Assembly (NCBI RefSeq): GCF_002563855.1
Contig: NZ_PDJQ01000001.1
Coordinates: 992,001-1,056,000, forward strand
Length of the DNA: 64,000 nt
Direction: 5' to 3'
DNA from: Tepidiforma thermophila
GTDB lineage: Bacteria; Chloroflexota; Dehalococcoidia; Tepidiformales; Tepidiformaceae
Of the stretch, positions 51,072 through 59,486 are shown piece by piece. The notes beneath the pieces were generated by a model. The model made no database searches, had not been told where the DNA came from, and saw nothing but the letters and a program-made list of their open reading frames with translations. The stretch's first letter is position 1. Each line of letters starts with the position of its first letter. Both the position numbers and the translations under genes were made by a program.

Positions 51072-51860
51072 GTGGCGAACCGCCCAGCATCCCGCCGCCG
51101 CCGGCGCATCCTCCTCCCCCTCGCCCTCGCCGGGCTCGCACTTCTCCTGCTCACCGGCTGCGTCCAGCAGACCGCCGCCCCCGGCCAGCCCGCCCCCCCG
51201 CAGAACCCGGCGCTCGCCGCCCAGGACCCCGCCACCGTCTCCGCCGCCCTCCAGCTCCTCGTCCTCATCACCGTCCTCTCCCTCGCCCCGGCCATCCTCG
51301 TCATGGTCACCTCCTTCACCCGCATCATCGTCGTCCTCTCCCTCGTCCGGAACGCCATCGGCATCCCCCAGCTCCCGCCCAACCAGGTCCTCATCGGCCT
51401 CGCCCTCTTCCTCACCGCCTTCGTCATGGCCCCCACCATCAAAACCATCAACGACGAAGCCATCCAGCCCTACCTCGCCGGCTCCATCTCCCAGCAGGAA
51501 GCCTTCGAACGCGGCGAACAGCCCCTCCGCGCATTCATGCTCAAGCAAACCCGCGAGCAGGACCTCGCCCTTTTCCTCAAGCTCTCCGGCAGCCCCAAAC
51601 CCAGCTCCCCCGCTGACGTCCCCACCTACGTCCTCGTGCCCGCCTTCACCATCAGCGAGCTGAAGACAGCCTTCCAGATGGGCTTCGTCATGTTCATCCC
51701 CTTCCTCATCATCGACCTCGTCATCTCCTCCGCCCTCCTCAGCATGGGCATGATGATGCTCCCGCCCGTCATCGTCTCCCTCCCCTTCAAAATCCTCCTC
51801 TTCGTCCTCGTCGATGGCTGGTATCTCATCGTCGGCTCCCTCGTCGGGAGCTTCGCCTAG
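51072..51860 (+). CDS. fliP: Flagellar export gate protein FliP with lipobox
   Basis: 262 residues. FliP family segments [42 protein letters not shown] and [15 protein letters not shown] are intact, with four membrane helices. The N-terminal signal ends in LLLTGCVQQ, which satisfies a lipoprotein lipobox with Cys near 34; ordinary FliP has a cleaved signal peptide without Cys. It forms the core of the type III export gate with FliQ and FliR. GTG 51072. First gene of operon 2. Confidence 0.93.
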   Translation: MANRPASRRRRRILLPLALAGLALLLLTGCVQQTAAPGQPAPPQNPALAAQDPATVSAALQLLVLITVLSLAPAILVMVTSFTRIIVVLSLVRNAIGIPQLPPNQVLIGLALFLTAFVMAPTIKTINDEAIQPYLAGSISQQEAFERGEQPLRAFMLKQTREQDLALFLKLSGSPKPSSPADVPTYVLVPAFTISELKTAFQMGFVMFIPFLIIDLVISSALLSMGMMMLPPVIVSLPFKILLFVLVDGWYLIVGSLVGSFA

Positions 51861-51869
51861 GAGGCATCC

Positions 51870-52139
51870 GTGAACGAAGGCGTCATCCTCGGACTCATGC
51901 GCGAAGCCCTCACCGTCGGCATGCTCGTCGGCGCCCCCATCCTCGCCACCACCCTCGTCGTCGGCATGGTCGTCTCCATCATCCAGGCCGCCACCCAGGT
52001 CAACGAAGCCACCCTCACCTTCGTCCCCAAGCTCGTCGCCGTCTTCGTCGCCATGCTCCTCTTCGGCCCCTGGATGATGGCCACCCTCCTCGACTTCTCA
52101 GCCGGCATCTTCGCCAACATGGCCGCCTACGGTCGCTGA
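51870..52139 (+). CDS. fliQ: Flagellar export gate protein FliQ
   Basis: 89 residues, two membrane helices (LVGAPILATTLVVGMVVSII and FVPKLVAVFVAMLLFGPWMM) with the family motif IQAATQVNEATLTFVPK. GTG start, GGAGG overlaps the end of fliP. Gate subunit between FliP and FliR. Confidence 0.93.
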   Translation: MNEGVILGLMREALTVGMLVGAPILATTLVVGMVVSIIQAATQVNEATLTFVPKLVAVFVAMLLFGPWMMATLLDFSAGIFANMAAYGR

Positions 52140-52141
52140 CC

Positions 52142-52921
52142 ATGCAGCTCGACCTCTCCCCCGAGGCCACCTACACCTTCCTCCTCATCCTGGTCCGCGC
52201 CTCGAGCATGCTCGTCTCGTCGCCGCTCCTCTCCCACCGCGGCATCCCGGCCCAGGCGAAGATCGGCTTCGCCGTCTTCACCGCCCTCGTCCTGGCGCCG
52301 ATCACGAAGCTCCCCGGCGGCCAGGCCCCCGACTCCTTCGCCCGCCTCATCGACGACGTCCTGCGCGAAGCCCTCTTCGGCCTCGGCCTCGGCCTCTCCA
52401 TGAACATCGTCGTCATCGGCCTCCAGATGGCCTCCCGCATCATCGGCCTCCAGGTCGGCTTCGGCCTCGGCGCCGTCTTCGACCCCATCACCGGCACCGA
52501 ATTCGGCGTCTTCGACCAGTTCTATTCCCTCCTCGTCACCCTCGTCTTCTTCTCCATCAACGGCCACCACCTCGTTATTCAGTCCCTCGCTGAGACCCTC
52601 CAGGCCGTGCCGCCCGGCACCTTCGACCCCTTCAGCCTCTCCCCGTCCGGCATCACCTCTCTCGTCGCCGGCCTCACCGTCACCGCCATCCGGATCGCCA
52701 TGCCCGTGATGGCCGCCCTCCTCCTCACCGACGTCGGCATGGGCATCGTCGCCCGCACCGTGCCCCAGGTCCAAATCCTCATCGTCGGCGCGCCGGTCAA
52801 GATCGGCGTCGGCGTCCTCGTCCTCGCGGCCGCCCTCCCGGTGACCATGCAGCTCATGAACGGCGTCTTCGGCGCTTCCCTCGCCGGCTCGAGCCGCGTT
52901 CTCCTCGGAGGTGCGTCTTAA
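52142..52921 (+). CDS. fliR: Flagellar export gate protein FliR
   Basis: 259 residues, six to eight membrane helices; family segment IIGLQVGFGLGAVFDPITG and TEFGVFDQFYSLLVTLVFFS. Completes the FliPQR gate. ATG 2 nt after fliQ stop; stop directly abuts flhB ATG (TAAATG). Confidence 0.93.
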   Translation: MQLDLSPEATYTFLLILVRASSMLVSSPLLSHRGIPAQAKIGFAVFTALVLAPITKLPGGQAPDSFARLIDDVLREALFGLGLGLSMNIVVIGLQMASRIIGLQVGFGLGAVFDPITGTEFGVFDQFYSLLVTLVFFSINGHHLVIQSLAETLQAVPPGTFDPFSLSPSGITSLVAGLTVTAIRIAMPVMAALLLTDVGMGIVARTVPQVQILIVGAPVKIGVGVLVLAAALPVTMQLMNGVFGASLAGSSRVLLGGAS

Positions 52922-54004
52922 ATGGCCGGCGAACGCACCGAAGCGCCAACCCCAAAACGCCTGCGCGATGCCCGCCAGAAGGGCGACGTCGCCCACAGCG
53001 ATGAGGTCGTCTCCATCGGCGTCCTCCTCCTTGCCGTCCTCGCCCTTCGCTTCCTCGGGCCCCAGCTCTGGAACGACATGGCTGCCATCCTCGCCCAGGA
53101 CCTCGGCCACCCCGTCCCCGAGCTCACCCCCGAATCCGCCCAGCAACTCGCCCGCGAGTCCGCCTGGCGCATGATCCAGGCGCTCCTCCCCCTCCTTGCC
53201 CTCCTCGCGGTCGCCGCCATCGCCCTCAACATCGTCCAGACCGGGCCGCTCCTCGCCGGCGCCCGCATCAGGCCCCAGCTCAGCCGCGTCAACCCCGGCG
53301 CCGGCCTCAAGCGCATCGTCTCCTGGGATGGCGCCTTCCGCCTGGTCAAATCCCTCCTCAAATTCGCCATCATCGCCGTCGTTGTCGGCCTAACCCTTCG
53401 CGGCCAGTTCGGCGACCTTGCCGGCCTCGGCGCGCTCAGCATCGGCGCCGCCACCGCGAAACTCGCCGCCCTCGGCTTCGATATCGCCTTCCGCGCCGCC
53501 GGCGTCCTCTTCCTCCTCGCCCTCGCCGATTACGCCTGGCAGCGACGCCAGCACCTCAAACGCCTCCGCATGACCCGCCACGAGCTCAAACAGGAGCTGA
53601 AGGAAACCGATGGCGACCCGCAAATCAAAGCCGCCATCCGACGCCGGCGCCAGCAGCTCCTCAACCGCATGATCGCGGCCGTCAAAACCGCCGACGTCGT
53701 CGTCACCAACCCCACCCACTACGCCGTCGCCCTCAAGTACGACGCCGTCTCCATGCCCGCCCCCATGGTCGTCGCCAAGGGCCAGGACTACCTTGCCCTC
53801 CGCATCCGCGACGTCGCCCGCGAGGCCGGCGTCCCCGTCCTCGAAGAGCCGCCCCTCGCCCGCGCCCTCCACGCCAGCGTCCAGGTCGGCCAGTACATCC
53901 CGGCCAGCCTCTTCCACGCCGTCGCCGAAGTGCTCGCGTGGGTCTACGCCCTCCGCGCCCGCGCCGGCCGCCGCACCAATCCCGCTCAAGGAGCCGCCCG
54001 GTGA
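52922..54004 (+). CDS. flhB: Flagellar export switch protein FlhB
   Basis: 360 residues. N-terminal EAPTPKRLRDARQKGDVAHS, four membrane helices, and a cytoplasmic domain with the self-cleavage motif NPTH near 263 (VVTNPTHYAVALKYD). Cleavage at this site switches substrate from rod/hook to filament in known systems. Stop overlaps the flhA GTG (GTGA). Confidence 0.95.
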   Translation: MAGERTEAPTPKRLRDARQKGDVAHSDEVVSIGVLLLAVLALRFLGPQLWNDMAAILAQDLGHPVPELTPESAQQLARESAWRMIQALLPLLALLAVAAIALNIVQTGPLLAGARIRPQLSRVNPGAGLKRIVSWDGAFRLVKSLLKFAIIAVVVGLTLRGQFGDLAGLGALSIGAATAKLAALGFDIAFRAAGVLFLLALADYAWQRRQHLKRLRMTRHELKQELKETDGDPQIKAAIRRRRQQLLNRMIAAVKTADVVVTNPTHYAVALKYDAVSMPAPMVVAKGQDYLALRIRDVAREAGVPVLEEPPLARALHASVQVGQYIPASLFHAVAEVLAWVYALRARAGRRTNPAQGAAR

Positions 54005-56115
54005 CCGTCCAGGCCCAGCCACGCCCCGCCAGCGCCAGCCTCGGCCGCCTCCTCGGCCAGACCGACATCCTCCTCGCCGTCGGCCTCATCACCATCGTCG
54101 GGATGATGATCATCCCGCTGCCGCCGACCCTCATCGATGTCCTCCTGACCATCAACCTGGCAGTCTCCGTCGTCATCCTCCTCGTCGCCATCTATACCGA
54201 AGAGCCGCTCAAGTTCTCCGTCTTCCCCTCCCTCCTCCTCATCACCACCCTCTACCGTCTCGCCCTCAACGTCTCCACCTCCCGCCTCATCCTCCTCCAG
54301 GGCGACGCCGGCGAAGTCGTCCACTCCTTCGGCAGCTTCGTCGTCGGCGGCAACCTCGTCGTCGGCCTCGTCGTCTTCCTCATCCTCGTGGTCATCCAGT
54401 TCGTCGTCATCACCAACGGCGCCGGCCGCGTCGCAGAAGTCGCCGCCCGCTTCACCCTCGATGCCATGCCCGGCAAGCAGATGGCCATCGACGCCGACCT
54501 CAACGCCGGCCTCATCAACGAAGCCGAAGCCCGTGAGCGCCGCAAAGCCATCGGCCAGGAAGCCGACTTCTACGGCGCCATGGACGGCGCCTCCAAGTTC
54601 GTCAAAGGCGATGCCATCGCCGGCATCGTCATCATCCTCGTCAACATCATCGGCGGCCTCTCCATCGGCATCCTCCAGCAGGGCGTCGGCCCCGCCGAAG
54701 CCCTCAACCTCTACGCAAAGCTCACCGTCGGCGATGGCCTCGTCTCCCAGCTCCCCGCCCTCCTCATCTCCACCGCTACCGGCATCATCGTCACCCGCGC
54801 CGCCGGCGAAACCAACCTCGGATCCCAGGTCTTCTCCCAGGTCACCATGCAGTCGCGGCCGATGTACGTCGCCGCCGCCATGCTCGCCCTCTTCGCCGCC
54901 ATGCCCGGCCTCCCCCGCCTCCCCTTCCTCATGGTGGCTGCCGCCATCGGCGCCGGCGGCTACCTCATCGACCGCTCGAAGCGCCAGGCCGAGCTGGCGG
55001 CCCTCGCCGCCCGCCCCGAGCCGCTCCCCGAGCCCGAGCAGCTCGGCCCCCAGCAGGTCATCCAGATGATGACCGTCGACCCCCTCGAAATCGAAGTCGG
55101 CTACGGCCTCATCCCCATCGTCGACGAACAGGCCGGCGGCACCCTCCTCCGCCGCATTACCCAGATCCGCCGCCAGCTCGCCCTCGAACTCGGCATCGTC
55201 CTCCCCACCGTCCGCGTCCGCGACAACCTCGGCCTTGCCCCCAACGCCTACGTCGTCAAGCTCCGCGGCGTCGAAATCGCCCGCGGCTCCCTCCAGCCCG
55301 GCCACTACCTCGCCATGGACCCCGGCACCGCCGAAGGCGACATCCCCGGCATCGAAACCGTCGAGCCCGCTTTCGGCCTCCCTGCCCGCTGGATCACCCC
55401 CGCCTACCGCGAACGCGCCGAGCTCCTCGGCTACACCGTCGTCGACGCCGAATCCGTCCTCGCCACCCACCTCACCGAGCTCGTCCGCCGCTTCGCCCCC
55501 GACCTCCTCAGCCGCCAGGACGTCCAGGACCTCCTCGAAAACCTCCGCAAGGAGTACCCGGCCCTCGTCGACGACCTCATCCCCTCCACCCTCACCGTCG
55601 GCGAAGTCCAGGAAGTCCTCCAGAACCTCCTCGCCGAGCGCGTCTCCATCCGCGACCTCGTCACCATCTGCGAAACCCTCGCCACCCACGCCCGCGTCAC
55701 CCGCGATATCGACCTTCTCACCGAGTACGCCCGCGCCGCGCTCGCCCGCCAGATCAGCCGCCAGTACGCCGATGAATCCGGCACCATCCGCGTCATCACC
55801 GTCGGCCCCCGCACCGAAGAGGAGATCGCCGCCAGCATCCAGCAGACCGACCGCGGCAGCCAGGTCGCCATGCCCCCCTGGCAGGTCCAGCGCCTTATCG
55901 GCGTCGTCGCCGCCGAGGTCGAGCGTGTCGCCGCCTCCGGCCGCGAACCGATCATCCTCTGCTCCTCGCGCATCCGGCTCGCCCTCCGGCGCCTCCTCGA
56001 GCGCCGCCTGCCGAATGTCGCGGTCCTCTCCTTCGCCGAAATCACGCCCCAAACCCAGGTCGAAGCCATCGGCAATATCGAGGTGAACGTTGGAAACGAA
56101 GCGCTTCATCGGTAA
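54001..56115 (+). CDS. flhA: Flagellar export protein FlhA
   Basis: 704 residues. Eight membrane helices in the first half, with the FHIPEP signature region (SLLLITTLYRLALNVSTSRL; DAMPGKQMAIDADLNAGLI), then the four-part cytoplasmic docking domain (LIPIVDEQAGG; EYPALVDDLIPSTLTVGEVQ). It couples proton flow to protein export and receives chaperone cargo. GTG 54001 is coupled to flhB; the open frame goes further upstream inside flhB and is rejected. Confidence 0.96.
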   Translation: MTVQAQPRPASASLGRLLGQTDILLAVGLITIVGMMIIPLPPTLIDVLLTINLAVSVVILLVAIYTEEPLKFSVFPSLLLITTLYRLALNVSTSRLILLQGDAGEVVHSFGSFVVGGNLVVGLVVFLILVVIQFVVITNGAGRVAEVAARFTLDAMPGKQMAIDADLNAGLINEAEARERRKAIGQEADFYGAMDGASKFVKGDAIAGIVIILVNIIGGLSIGILQQGVGPAEALNLYAKLTVGDGLVSQLPALLISTATGIIVTRAAGETNLGSQVFSQVTMQSRPMYVAAAMLALFAAMPGLPRLPFLMVAAAIGAGGYLIDRSKRQAELAALAARPEPLPEPEQLGPQQVIQMMTVDPLEIEVGYGLIPIVDEQAGGTLLRRITQIRRQLALELGIVLPTVRVRDNLGLAPNAYVVKLRGVEIARGSLQPGHYLAMDPGTAEGDIPGIETVEPAFGLPARWITPAYRERAELLGYTVVDAESVLATHLTELVRRFAPDLLSRQDVQDLLENLRKEYPALVDDLIPSTLTVGEVQEVLQNLLAERVSIRDLVTICETLATHARVTRDIDLLTEYARAALARQISRQYADESGTIRVITVGPRTEEEIAASIQQTDRGSQVAMPPWQVQRLIGVVAAEVERVAASGREPIILCSSRIRLALRRLLERRLPNVAVLSFAEITPQTQVEAIGNIEVNVGNEALHR

Positions 56116-57154
56116 CGACACCACGCGCCTCTTCGCCCGGATCCGCCGCGAACTCGGGCCCGATGCCGTCATCCTCTCCACCCGCTCCCTCCACCGCGAG
56201 GGCGCACCGCCGCTCGTCGAGATCATCGCCGCCCCGCCCGGGCCCGCCGCCGAAGCCCTCCCCCTCCACCTCCAGCAGGTTGTCCTCGAAGAGACCCTCC
56301 GCCGCGTCGAAACCGCCCCCGGCGTCACCGTCGCCGACCTCGAAGCCCTCGCCGCCGCCGAGCCCCCGCCCCCGGCCCCCGACCCCCGCTTCCGCCCCGC
56401 CGCCCCGGCGCCGCTCCCCGCCCGCGAGGAGTCGCTCCTCGCCGCCTTCGAAGGCATCGGCTGGGACACCGCGGCTGCCCGCCGCGTCCTCGAAGCCGCG
56501 CCTGGTGCCCGCTCCCCGGCCGAAGCCGTCGAAGCCTGGCTCGCCGCCGCCCCCGCCTCCTACCCGCCCGAGGGCGCCACCGCCCTCATCTCCATCCAGG
56601 GCCCCGAAGGCGCGGGCCGGACCACCGCCCTCCTCAAGATGGCGCTCGACTGCGCCGATGCCGGCCGCCCCGCCGTCCTTGTCGCCGCCGATTCCGCCCG
56701 CGCCGGCGCCCACGACGCCATCCGCGCCTGCGCCGATGCCCTCGGCCTCCCCTGCAGCGAGGTCTTCGCCCCCGGCGACCTCGTCCGCGCGGTCAGCCGG
56801 GCCCCGCGCGGCGCCTGCCTCTTCGTCGATTGCCCCGCCGGCGCGTGGACCCCGCCGCCCATCCCCGGCGCCGCCCACTTCGCCTATCTAGCCATCCCGG
56901 CTCACTGGCAGCCCGCCGCCGTCCGGCCCGCCATCGAGATGCTTCCCCTCCCACGCTTCGCCGGCGCCGTGCTCACCGGCACGGACCTCGCTCCCTCCCT
57001 CGCCGGCGCGCTCCAACTGCTCGCCGAAACCGGCCTCGGCCTCGCCTTCCTCTCCGCCGGGCGCGATATCGCCGCCGGCATCGTCGTCGCCGAGCCCGCG
57101 AATCTCGCCGCCGGCCTCTTCCCCGCGCCGGCCGGGTTCGCCGCCATCGCCTGA
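56090..57154 (+). CDS. flhF: FlhF-like SRP GTPase with degraded nucleotide motifs
   Basis: 354 residues. N-terminal METKRFIGNDTTRLFARIRRELGPDAVILSTR is FlhF-like and a helical domain follows. The GTPase region has altered motifs: P-loop GPEGAGRTT (Arg for Lys), switch DCPAGAW instead of DTAGR, and TGTDLAP instead of TKLDE. GTP binding or hydrolysis is therefore doubtful. FlhF normally places flagella at the pole with FlhG, which is not seen here. TTG start at 56090 with GAGGTG 4 nt upstream; overlaps flhA by 26 bp. Confidence 0.85.
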   Translation: METKRFIGNDTTRLFARIRRELGPDAVILSTRSLHREGAPPLVEIIAAPPGPAAEALPLHLQQVVLEETLRRVETAPGVTVADLEALAAAEPPPPAPDPRFRPAAPAPLPAREESLLAAFEGIGWDTAAARRVLEAAPGARSPAEAVEAWLAAAPASYPPEGATALISIQGPEGAGRTTALLKMALDCADAGRPAVLVAADSARAGAHDAIRACADALGLPCSEVFAPGDLVRAVSRAPRGACLFVDCPAGAWTPPPIPGAAHFAYLAIPAHWQPAAVRPAIEMLPLPRFAGAVLTGTDLAPSLAGALQLLAETGLGLAFLSAGRDIAAGIVVAEPANLAAGLFPAPAGFAAIA

Positions 57155-57180
57155 GCGGCTCCGGGCCGCAGCCGCCCGCG

Positions 57181-57272
57181 ATCAGGGAAGTGCCCCGGCC
57201 CGCCGCGGGAACTCGCCGATCCACCCCGTGTCCCCCTCCTCGCGACCATAAACCTGCCCGGATTGCTACGTG
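57181..57272 (+). promoter_or_regulatory. Candidate flagellar operon promoter 3 (before the PilZ gene)
   Basis: ATCAGGG at 57181, a weaker repeat at 57205 (GCGGGAACTCGCC), then TACGTGG at 57267-57273. The distance of 86 bp matches the two other promoters. A further ATCAGGGCTCTCC stands at 57370-57382, 25 bp before ATG 57408. The rest of the 253-bp gap shows no gene or riboswitch. Confidence 0.5.
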
Positions 57273-57407
57273 GCCGTCACTGCCGGAAACCCCGGCCGCC
57301 CGTGCTCCGGACCTATCTTCAAACGTGCACGAGAGCCATGACGAACGCTTCGCCCCGCTTCACACGCGCATCAGGGCTCTCCATCACACCATCACGGGAG
57401 AAGTCGA

Positions 57408-58103
57408 ATGGGCGCCCCAGCCCCGCGGCCTAAGAATCCATTTATGGCCCAGGGTCTCCTCCCAGGCACCGCCCTCCGCATCGAGGTCTCCGCCCGCGAC
57501 GGCGACGAAAGCTACGCCACCCGCATCGAGGACGTCGATGATGAACGCGTCGCCATCCTCGTCCCCATGCGCGGCCTGAAGCCCCGCCCTCTCCCCGTCG
57601 GCACCCTCGTCCGCGCCGCCTACATCTTCCGCAACAAGCGCTGGCGGTTCGTCACCGAGGTCGCCGGCCACAGCGAAGACGGAGCCTGCGAGTACCTCCG
57701 CCTCCCCGCCTTCATCGATTGCCACGAGCGGCGCCGCAACTACCGCCTCCAGGTCGCCATCAAACCCTCCCGCATCTACCGCATCGCCGTCCCCGCCGAA
57801 GAAGAGACCGAAACCGAAGTCGAAATCGATGGCACCATCGTCGACCTCTCCGAGAGCGGCTGCTGCATCGCCTCCAAAGCCTTCGCCATGCCCGGCGAGC
57901 GCCTCGGCCTCGAGGCGCACCTCCCCGAGGCGGGCGACATCGCCGTCCGCGCCCGCATCGTCTTCGTCCGCGAACCCGAGCGCGGCTACCGCATGCGCCG
58001 CATCCACTGCGAGTTCCTCGATATGCCCCGCGGCCAGCGCGACCTCATCGCCCGCTACCTCATGCGCCGCCAGCTTGAAATGCGCCGGAGGGGCCAGCTG
58101 TGA
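57408..58103 (+). CDS. YcgR-like PilZ flagellar brake protein
   Basis: 231 residues. N-terminal YcgR-type beta domain (about 15-105) and a C-terminal PilZ domain with the c-di-GMP-binding motifs ERRRNYRL (RxxxR, near 107) and DLSESGCCI (near 147). Such proteins bind c-di-GMP and slow the motor. GGGAG sits 8 nt before ATG 57408; an ATG at 57444 is an alternative. It heads operon 3, and its stop overlaps the next GTG. The GGDEF-EAL protein at 32-34 kb could set its ligand level. Confidence 0.92.
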   Translation: MGAPAPRPKNPFMAQGLLPGTALRIEVSARDGDESYATRIEDVDDERVAILVPMRGLKPRPLPVGTLVRAAYIFRNKRWRFVTEVAGHSEDGACEYLRLPAFIDCHERRRNYRLQVAIKPSRIYRIAVPAEEETETEVEIDGTIVDLSESGCCIASKAFAMPGERLGLEAHLPEAGDIAVRARIVFVREPERGYRMRRIHCEFLDMPRGQRDLIARYLMRRQLEMRRRGQL

Positions 58104-58375
58104 ACCCCATCCCGCCCTTCACGATCGCCCGCTACGGCGTCTACGCCGCCCTGGCCATGGCCGTCGCGGCAGCCTGGCTCGGCACCCGCGCCGGCTACCC
58201 CTTCGACCAGGCCCTCATGCGCGCCATCTTCACCTTCGTCCTCGTCACCGCCGTCGCCTTCGGCGCCGAGGCCGTCATCCTCACCAGCCCCCCGAAGGCG
58301 CCGCCGCCGCAACCCCCCGCCGATTCCGCCGATTCCGGCGGCGAAACCCCCGAACACCCGGCGCCCGACGCCTGA
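58100..58375 (+). CDS. Small two-helix membrane protein in the flagellar operon
   Basis: 91 residues: helices AALAMAVAAAWLGTRAG and AIFTFVLVTAVAFGAEAVIL, then a Pro/Asp-rich tail. GTG start coupled to the PilZ gene (GTGA). No family recognised. Its position between PilZ and fliA suggests a role tied to the motor or its control; this is inference. Confidence 0.75.
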   Translation: MNPIPPFTIARYGVYAALAMAVAAAWLGTRAGYPFDQALMRAIFTFVLVTAVAFGAEAVILTSPPKAPPPQPPADSADSGGETPEHPAPDA

Positions 58376-58394
58376 CCCCTGAGGAGCCGCATCC

Positions 58395-59138
58395 ATGGCC
58401 ACCGCACGAGCTTCCAGCGCACCCCTCTTCGAAGACCGCGAAGCCGCTATCCGCCAGTACGCGCCGCTCGTGAAGTACGTCGTCGGCCGCCTCGCCATCG
58501 GCCTCCCCGCCATCCTCGATTACGAAGACATCCTCTCCTACGGCACCATCGGCCTCATCGAGGCCCTCGACCGCTTCGACGGCTCCAAGGGCGTCAAGTT
58601 CGAAACCTACGCCATCTCCCGCATCCGCGGCGCCATCATCGATGCCCTCCGCTCCCTCGACCGGCTTCCCCGCTCCGTCCGCCAGAAAGCCCGCAGGCTC
58701 GAGCAGATTCACACCGAGTTCGAGCGCGAGCACGGCCGCGAACCCACCGACGAGGAAGCCGCAGCGCTCATGGGCCTCACCCTCGAGCAGTACAACCAGG
58801 CCCTCATCGACGCCAGCTGGGTCACCGTCTCCCTCGATGGCCTCCTCGACCGCGACAACAACGAAGACGGCACCGCGCCGACCGAGCTCCCCGCTGACCC
58901 GAACGAGGAGGACTTCACCGAGCGCCTCGAAAAGCGCCAGCTCCTCGATGCCCTCACCGCCGCCATCAAGACCCTCCCCGAGCGCGAGTGGCTCATCATC
59001 AGCCTCTACTACCGCGACGAAATGACCATGAAGGAGATCGCCCAGATCCTCGACATCTCCGAGTCGCGCGTCTGCCAGCTCCACGGCCGCGCCCTCGGCC
59101 GCCTGCGCGCCCGCCTCGCCCGCGAGCGCAACCCCTAG
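58395..59138 (+). CDS. fliA: Flagellar sigma factor FliA (sigma-28, WhiG type)
   Basis: 247 residues. Region 2 LVKYVVGRLAIGLPAILDYE and EDILSYGTIGLIEALDRFD, region 3 ARRLEQIHTEFEREHGREPT, region 4 YYRDEMTMKEIAQILDISESR. It directs RNA polymerase to late flagellar promoters and is held by FlgM, encoded 3 kb downstream. Ribosome site GAGGAG precedes ATG 58395. Confidence 0.95.
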   Translation: MATARASSAPLFEDREAAIRQYAPLVKYVVGRLAIGLPAILDYEDILSYGTIGLIEALDRFDGSKGVKFETYAISRIRGAIIDALRSLDRLPRSVRQKARRLEQIHTEFEREHGREPTDEEAAALMGLTLEQYNQALIDASWVTVSLDGLLDRDNNEDGTAPTELPADPNEEDFTERLEKRQLLDALTAAIKTLPEREWLIISLYYRDEMTMKEIAQILDISESRVCQLHGRALGRLRARLARERNP

Positions 59139-59153
59139 CACCCGGAGGCTGCC

Positions 59154-59486
59154 ATGACCGACGTCATCGCCCTGCTCGCCATCTCCCAGCTCGTCACCCT
59201 CGGCGCCCTCTTCTACCTCTACCTCCAGGTCCAGCAGCTCCGCGCCGGCGCCCGCGCCATCCGCCACCGCTCGCCGCCCGCGGCCGAAACCGCTCCCGCG
59301 CCAGGCATCCCCGTCCGCGGCCCCGGCGCGGCCCGCGCGGCCCGCGCCTGCGCTGCCCCGCCCCGTCCCGCCATCGACCGGCTCCGCGCCGGCGGCCCCG
59401 TCGACGTCGCCGAGCTCGCCCGCCGCATGCACCGCAGCGAAGAGGAAGTCCGCCTCCTCCTCCGCCGCCAGGGGATCGCGTCATGA
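59154..59486 (+). CDS. Membrane-anchored small protein with HTH-like C-terminus
   Basis: 110 residues: one N-terminal membrane helix (IALLAISQLVTLGALFYLYL), an Ala/Pro/Arg-rich spacer and a C-terminal helical part resembling a helix-turn-helix (VDVAELARRMHRSEEEVRLL). Similar short proteins follow fliA-type genes in other bacteria (DUF6115-like), but I cannot assign a function. Coupled to the next gene (ATGA). Confidence 0.7.
   Translation: MTDVIALLAISQLVTLGALFYLYLQVQQLRAGARAIRHRSPPAAETAPAPGIPVRGPGAARAARACAAPPRPAIDRLRAGGPVDVAELARRMHRSEEEVRLLLRRQGIAS

Noticed and set aside
53986-56469. 827-codon minus-strand frame opposite flhA
   Set aside because: Acidic low-complexity shadow; flhA is certain on the other strand.
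57155-57407. c-di-GMP riboswitch upstream of the PilZ gene
   Set aside because: I could not find the conserved core or tetraloop-receptor pattern of GEMM riboswitches.
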